Shown: positions 60,188 through 64,000 of the stretch, one piece after another | Numbering within the stretch: position 1 is the stretch's first letter | Layout of the letters: each line of letters opens with the position of its first letter | Assembly: GCF_023715725.1 (NCBI RefSeq) | Contig: NZ_JAMBOT010000005.1 | Coordinates: 124,001 to 188,000, forward strand | Direction: 5' to 3' | Length of the DNA: 64,000 nt | Source of the DNA: Paenibacillus pasadenensis | GTDB taxonomy: Bacteria > Bacillota > Bacilli > Paenibacillales > Paenibacillaceae | Made by a program: the position numbers and the translations under genes | Notes under the pieces: generated by a model | Told to the model about the DNA's origin: nothing | The model's input: the letters and a program-made list of their open reading frames with translations, nothing else | Databases searched by the model: none

Positions 60188-61918
60188 TTAATCACCTTCC
60201 GACTGATAGGGATTGGAAACGAGCAGCGGAATCGAAATTCGGGCGATTGTGCCGTTGCCAGAGTCAGTCAGCTGGAGCTGTCCGTCCTTGCGGAAAAGCA
60301 GCATCAGCCGATGGCGCACATTATCCAGCCCGATGCCTTTGCGGCTGTCCTTGCGTGCGGTTTCTCCTGCCTTCGTAAGGCCGATTCCGTTATCTTCAAT
60401 TTCGAGTATTAACGTCTGATGCTCTGCATACCCGCGAACGATAATCCGGGCCTCGCCGTTCAGATCGGGAAAGGCGTGTTTCAGCGCATTTTCTACAAGC
60501 GGCTGAGAGCTGAGCTTCGGGATGAGCGCATGCTCGGTTCCTTCTTGAAGATGGAATTCAACTTCTACCAGGCCGTCGAATCGAAAGTTCTGTATATACA
60601 TGTAAGCACGGAGCAGCTCAATCTCCTGTTTGAGGTAGATCAGCTCCAAATCGGAATTGAGGCTCGTCTCCAGCAGCTTGCCGAGCGCGATGCAAATGTC
60701 CGCCGTATCGCTGTCGTTTTTGTCGAGCGCGTTCCATTTGATTGTATTAAGCGTGTTCAGCAGAAAATGCGGGTTCATCTGCACCATCAGCATCTGATAA
60801 TGCAGTGCTTCCTTTTGCCTTTCCTCCAGCTTGAGCTTATGGACGAGACCTTGAATGTCTTCCATCATCTGATTGTACGTAAGCGCCAAATCGCGCATCT
60901 CTCCGCTAAACAGCCGCTCCGGCACGCGGGTTTGCAGCTCTTTAGCGGCGGAGCCTGCCATGTTGCGCTGCAGCAAAGCGAGCGGACGCGAGACGGCGTT
61001 GGCGATAATAAACGTTATGGCGACGCAAATGAGCGAAAAAAGCAGAAATGTCGCTATATTTTGATTCCTGACTTCTTTCATATTGCCCAAGTACGTGCTG
61101 AGCGGAAGCGAAGATACGATATACCAATCAAAGTTATAGATCGAACTGGCGGTTAAAATAGCGGAATGCCGCTCGTCGGTCCGTTGGATGACCGGCTGTG
61201 AGCCCATATCGTCAATCATGGCCTGCACCAGGCTCACGTTCATAGAGCGAAGTGATTCCGACGGGCTGAGCGGCCGCTTGTCCTTATCGAGCAGAGCGTA
61301 ATTCTGCAGCAGCAGCAGATCATCCGATATATCGCTAAACCAGCTGGAATAGGCAAAATCGATGCGCAGAAAACCGTATTGCTGTCCTGTATTGTCCGTT
61401 AATACGCCAAACAGCGAGAGTTTATCGCCGGACACCCAACGGTAGCTGTCCCCGTCGGCAGAAAGCCCTTTGAAGCCCGGATGTTTTAAAAACGTTTTAT
61501 AATCCTTGTTGGATATCATCTGTTCGTTGCTTTCATATATATGACCAAACCGGTCCGCTAAAGTGACGTTAATAAATGAAGGCAAATCCTGGGATGCCGG
61601 CCGGTTAGCGCTCCATAACAGAGCGGTGCGTTCCGACTCATCCACAGCTGCTGGCTCCGTAAGCGCCAAATGCGTCGCGGGATCTCTTTCCAAATAAATA
61701 TAATAAAGAAACAGCTTTTGAATTGCGCTGATAAACGTTGTTTGTACAACACCCATCTGCTTGGCGGCCTTTTCACTGAATTCCTGGGAAACGGACCGCT
61801 GAATCAGCTGATAATTATAGATCTGGATGAAAAATACGGGCACTAAAATAAAGATTAAAACGGCAGCAAACAAGCGATGTTTGAATTTTTCCGGCCACAG
61901 TAGCTTTAGAAATTTCAT
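60188..61918 (-). CDS. Sensor histidine kinase, YesM family
   Basis: Membrane kinase of 576 aa. Two membrane segments (about 12-32 and 280-300) enclose a Cache-like extracytoplasmic sensor of about 250 residues, followed by HAMP. The phosphoacceptor His384 is in MVQMNPHFLLNTLN (His_kinase domain), and IEDNGIGL is the ATPase G1. ATG at 61918 follows CCGGAGGAACCAGC. It probably senses the sugar bound by the SBP next to it and phosphorylates the YesN-like protein. Confidence 0.9.
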   Translation of the reverse strand: MKFLKLLWPEKFKHRLFAAVLIFILVPVFFIQIYNYQLIQRSVSQEFSEKAAKQMGVVQTTFISAIQKLFLYYIYLERDPATHLALTEPAAVDESERTALLWSANRPASQDLPSFINVTLADRFGHIYESNEQMISNKDYKTFLKHPGFKGLSADGDSYRWVSGDKLSLFGVLTDNTGQQYGFLRIDFAYSSWFSDISDDLLLLQNYALLDKDKRPLSPSESLRSMNVSLVQAMIDDMGSQPVIQRTDERHSAILTASSIYNFDWYIVSSLPLSTYLGNMKEVRNQNIATFLLFSLICVAITFIIANAVSRPLALLQRNMAGSAAKELQTRVPERLFSGEMRDLALTYNQMMEDIQGLVHKLKLEERQKEALHYQMLMVQMNPHFLLNTLNTIKWNALDKNDSDTADICIALGKLLETSLNSDLELIYLKQEIELLRAYMYIQNFRFDGLVEVEFHLQEGTEHALIPKLSSQPLVENALKHAFPDLNGEARIIVRGYAEHQTLILEIEDNGIGLTKAGETARKDSRKGIGLDNVRHRLMLLFRKDGQLQLTDSGNGTIARISIPLLVSNPYQSEGD

Positions 61919-62075
61919 GCTGGTTCCTCCGGAGTAGAGTCCATTGCTGAGCAACATTCAGTATAACATAGAACGGATGCCGTGCTGGCAGCCGGAGCGG
62001 GAGGAGCAGCCCTGTTTTGAATCCGCTTACAGAAATCATGCAAAATTATCGCCAAGCCGGCGGACGGAGCAGTGA

Positions 62076-62100
62076 GGCGGGATGCTTGACGCATCCCGCC
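62076..62100 (-). other. Perfect 10 bp hairpin between binding-protein and kinase genes
   Basis: GGCGGGATGC and GCATCCCGCC flank a 5 nt loop, without a T run. It lies 16 bp after the binding-protein stop in the operon and may stabilise or process the upstream part of the transcript. Confidence 0.6.
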
Positions 62101-62116
62101 CGCTGCCGAGTGTCCG

Positions 62117-63649
62117 TTACTTGGCGAATCCAAGGTCTTTCAATTGTTGAAAACCGCTGTCCAGATACGTTTGGTATTTAAACGTTGTATTAAGCTGATC
62201 CAAGAACTTGTCGTAGTTATCCAGCTTGTTTTTGCCCAGGTAGAACTTCAGCAGCTCCTCCTGCTTGAAGCGGTCGGCATCGGCGGCATTGTAATCCGCC
62301 GGGAGAGTAACATAAGCCGAGTAGATATCGAGTCTTTTCATCTGGTCGTTCTTCTCAATATATGGAGCCTGGGCCGGGAATTTGGCAATCAGGTATTCTT
62401 TTTCCGGACGTCCCGACATTTGGTATACCCACGTATAGGACGCTTCGGACGCTTTGTCCGTCAGTTTTACTTTGCCGTTTTCTTTTGTGAAGTGAGTGCC
62501 TTCTACGCCGAATTGCACGAGATCGGCGCCTTTTCCCTGAGCGGCATAATTGAACAGGTCTAATATCTTCTGCAGCTTGACTTCATCCTCGGCGACCTTT
62601 TTGGAGATAACCATCCGTCCGCCGATGGCAGAAAGGCCCACGGCTGCCATATAGTCGGATTTTGGCCCTTGCAGCTTGTCAATCATGACAAAGTCTGCAT
62701 TTGGATTTGCGCCTTGCCATTTGGCTTTCTCGGCGTCTTTCATCACACTGGTCCAGTCCGTAAGCAGAATGCCGGCTTTGCCTTGGAAAGCTTTATCCTT
62801 GGCGTTTTCTGGCTTGTTGCTGGCAATTTCGGGATCGATGGAGCCGGAAGCGAGCATTTTTTGAACATAAGCAATGGATTCCTTAGCTTCAGGCTGGGAC
62901 AGGCCGTTTACCATTTTGCCGTCTTTAATATAGAATCCGTCATAATTGCCGTACTGCACGTTTACAAAGTTGGCCAAATCGGCGAGCCTTCCGGTGATGC
63001 CAAACGTATCCTTTTTACCGTTGCCGTCAGGATCCTGCTCCGTGAACGCTTTAGATACCTCCAGCAGTTCGTCCAACGTTTGCGGAACGGCAAGGTTAAG
63101 CTTGTCCAGCCAATCTTTACGGACCCAGAACGTAGTTAAATTTGGATTTGTATTCAGCGAGATCGCGTAGTATTTGCCGTTAATAGCGGTGCGGCTAAGG
63201 AAATCCTCGCTAATAAAGCTTTTTAGCGGAGCAAGCTTTTCCTCGTATGGATTCAGCTCAAGCAGCAAATTCTTTTTCACATACTCCTCAAACACGCTTT
63301 TTTGCGCAGCCGTGAAGGAGATGACGTCGGGCAGATCGCCGCCGGCGGCGCGGACGTTCAGCTTCTGAACGAGCTCGTCCGTTGTGCTGGTGAGCGTCAG
63401 CTTCAGATCAATGCCCAGGTCTTTATCGATCGTTTTTTTCACGAAGTCGTCTTCAGGCAGCGTTGTGGAGAACCCGGCAACCATGACCTCGATTGGCACT
63501 TTTTCGTCTTTTTTCTCTGCGGATTGCTCCGGATTGGTATTGTTTTGAGCTCCGGATTTGGAGCCGGAACTGCAGCCTGCCAATACGGCAGCAGCGGTAA
63601 GCACGTTAAGCATAGCGAAGGCTAATGATTTTTTTCGGTTCAGTTTCAT
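62117..63649 (-). CDS. Extracellular sugar-binding lipoprotein (LplA-like)
   Basis: Solute-binding lipoprotein of 510 aa with lipobox LAGC at Cys26, then a Ser/Asn/Gln-rich linker. The SBP_bac_1-type fold follows (VPIEVMVAGFSTTLPEDDF, NGKYYAISLNTNPNLTTFWVRKDWLDKLNL). Size and sequence fit the LplA/YtcQ group for oligosaccharides in Paenibacillus. It is followed by YesM/YesN genes and preceded by a permease gene. Confidence 0.88.
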   Translation of the reverse strand: MKLNRKKSLAFAMLNVLTAAAVLAGCSSGSKSGAQNNTNPEQSAEKKDEKVPIEVMVAGFSTTLPEDDFVKKTIDKDLGIDLKLTLTSTTDELVQKLNVRAAGGDLPDVISFTAAQKSVFEEYVKKNLLLELNPYEEKLAPLKSFISEDFLSRTAINGKYYAISLNTNPNLTTFWVRKDWLDKLNLAVPQTLDELLEVSKAFTEQDPDGNGKKDTFGITGRLADLANFVNVQYGNYDGFYIKDGKMVNGLSQPEAKESIAYVQKMLASGSIDPEIASNKPENAKDKAFQGKAGILLTDWTSVMKDAEKAKWQGANPNADFVMIDKLQGPKSDYMAAVGLSAIGGRMVISKKVAEDEVKLQKILDLFNYAAQGKGADLVQFGVEGTHFTKENGKVKLTDKASEASYTWVYQMSGRPEKEYLIAKFPAQAPYIEKNDQMKRLDIYSAYVTLPADYNAADADRFKQEELLKFYLGKNKLDNYDKFLDQLNTTFKYQTYLDSGFQQLKDLGFAK

Positions 63650-63711
63650 GGATGATTGCCCCTCTCGATATGTTGATCTATTTGGTGAAACGAAAACCCG
63701 AAGGGAAGGAG

Positions 63712-64000
63712 TTAACCTTTTAACGCCCCGATTAACATGCCTTTTGTCAGATGTTTTTGCACAAAAGGATAAACGATGATAACCGGAAGGCTGGCGATGA
63801 CGACGGAAGCCATTTGCAGCGTTGTTGACGGCAGCGTGATATCGGTTGCGTTTGTATTCAGCTCGCTGGCGGACATCAGTAATCTGCGGACGATGACTTG
63901 CAGCGGATTCAAGTCGTTGTCGGTAATGTAGAAGATAGCCGCGAAAAACGTGTTCCAGCTTCCTACGACACAGAATAACCCGATCGTCACCATAACAGGA
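63712..64000 (-). CDS. Carbohydrate ABC transporter permease (LplC/YtcP-like), 3' part
   Basis: C-terminal 95 codons of a sugar ABC permease; the frame is open to the window edge. The end of the EAA-adjacent region and WNTFFAAIFYITDNDLNPLQVIVRR are typical of LplC/YtcP proteins, as is the ending QKHLTKGMLIGALKG. It is 62 bp before the binding-protein gene on the same strand. Confidence 0.88.
   Translation of the reverse strand, partial: PVMVTIGLFCVVGSWNTFFAAIFYITDNDLNPLQVIVRRLLMSASELNTNATDITLPSTTLQMASVVIASLPVIIVYPFVQKHLTKGMLIGALKG

Overview
The window looks like a chromosomal segment of a spore-forming Gram-positive bacterium of the Paenibacillus type. The support is a GC content slightly above one half by eye, strong GGAGG-type ribosome sites with many TTG and GTG starts, a YesM/YesN two-component pair beside an LplA-like sugar-binding lipoprotein, a YhcN/YlaJ-type sporulation lipoprotein, a ctaCDEFG cytochrome c oxidase cluster, and Fur boxes of the Bacillus type. 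No rRNA, tRNA, CRISPR array, insertion sequence or prophage was recognised. Genus assignment is an inference from gene content.

Layout. 1-2467 is the end of a spermidine/putrescine ABC operon (potB end, potC, potD). 2487-5401 is an iron-siderophore block: a Btr-type AraC regulator fused to a binding-protein domain, and a lone FeuA-like lipoprotein, each behind its own Fur box. 5560-9920 holds a secreted beta-propeller protein and two MFS exporters. 10090-11429 is a two-gene unit with a DUF4062 domain protein. 11511-14090 has a thioesterase, a Cof-type phosphatase and a convergent MFS exporter. 14290-14654 is a tandem array of about 50 bp units between divergent genes. 14781-23549 carries a thioredoxin-reductase-like flavoprotein, a TetR/DHA2 efflux pair with putative operators, two GNATs, a truncated UvrC paralogue, an SDR, a VTT-domain protein, a TM-RCK protein and a thioredoxin-like protein.

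23785-26807 is a polar amino acid ABC operon preceded by an unusual interleaved inverted repeat. 27044-28626 has a TauE/SafE permease and an esterase. 28742-32058 (minus) has an NlpC/P60 hydrolase and a three-gene ABC-2 exporter. 32259-33906 has a DUF421 protein and a sporulation lipoprotein. 34362-39951 is the caa3 oxidase cluster ctaC-D-E-F, ctaG and a DUF420 (CtaM-like) gene, with a promoter and a terminator-like hairpin in its leader. 40158-42272 has a PfkB sugar kinase and a soluble globin-coupled (HemAT-like) chemosensor.

42340-46898 holds two ABC-2 systems; the first is headed by a perfect 14 bp inverted-repeat operator and includes its own GntR regulator, and the second is NatAB-like. 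47038-49545 has an ArsR-family regulator that looks leaderless, an ArsB-family transporter and an unknown anchored protein. 49826-55589 is a five-gene unit: unknown anchored protein, LolD-like ATPase, FtsX/MacB-like permease, response regulator and histidine kinase. 55731-55928 is a second repeat cluster between convergent genes. 56036-58609 has a divergent NmrA/HxlR pair and a LacI regulator. 58669-64000 (minus) is a sugar ABC operon end (permease, LplA-like lipoprotein) followed by YesM-type kinase and YesN-type regulator.

The most promising unexplained items are the repeat clusters with roughly 50 bp spacing, the interleaved inverted repeat before the amino acid operon, the DUF4062 pair, the five-gene ABC/two-component unit with an exported unknown protein, and the hairpin in the oxidase leader. 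All function calls are from reading the sequence; no database search was run.
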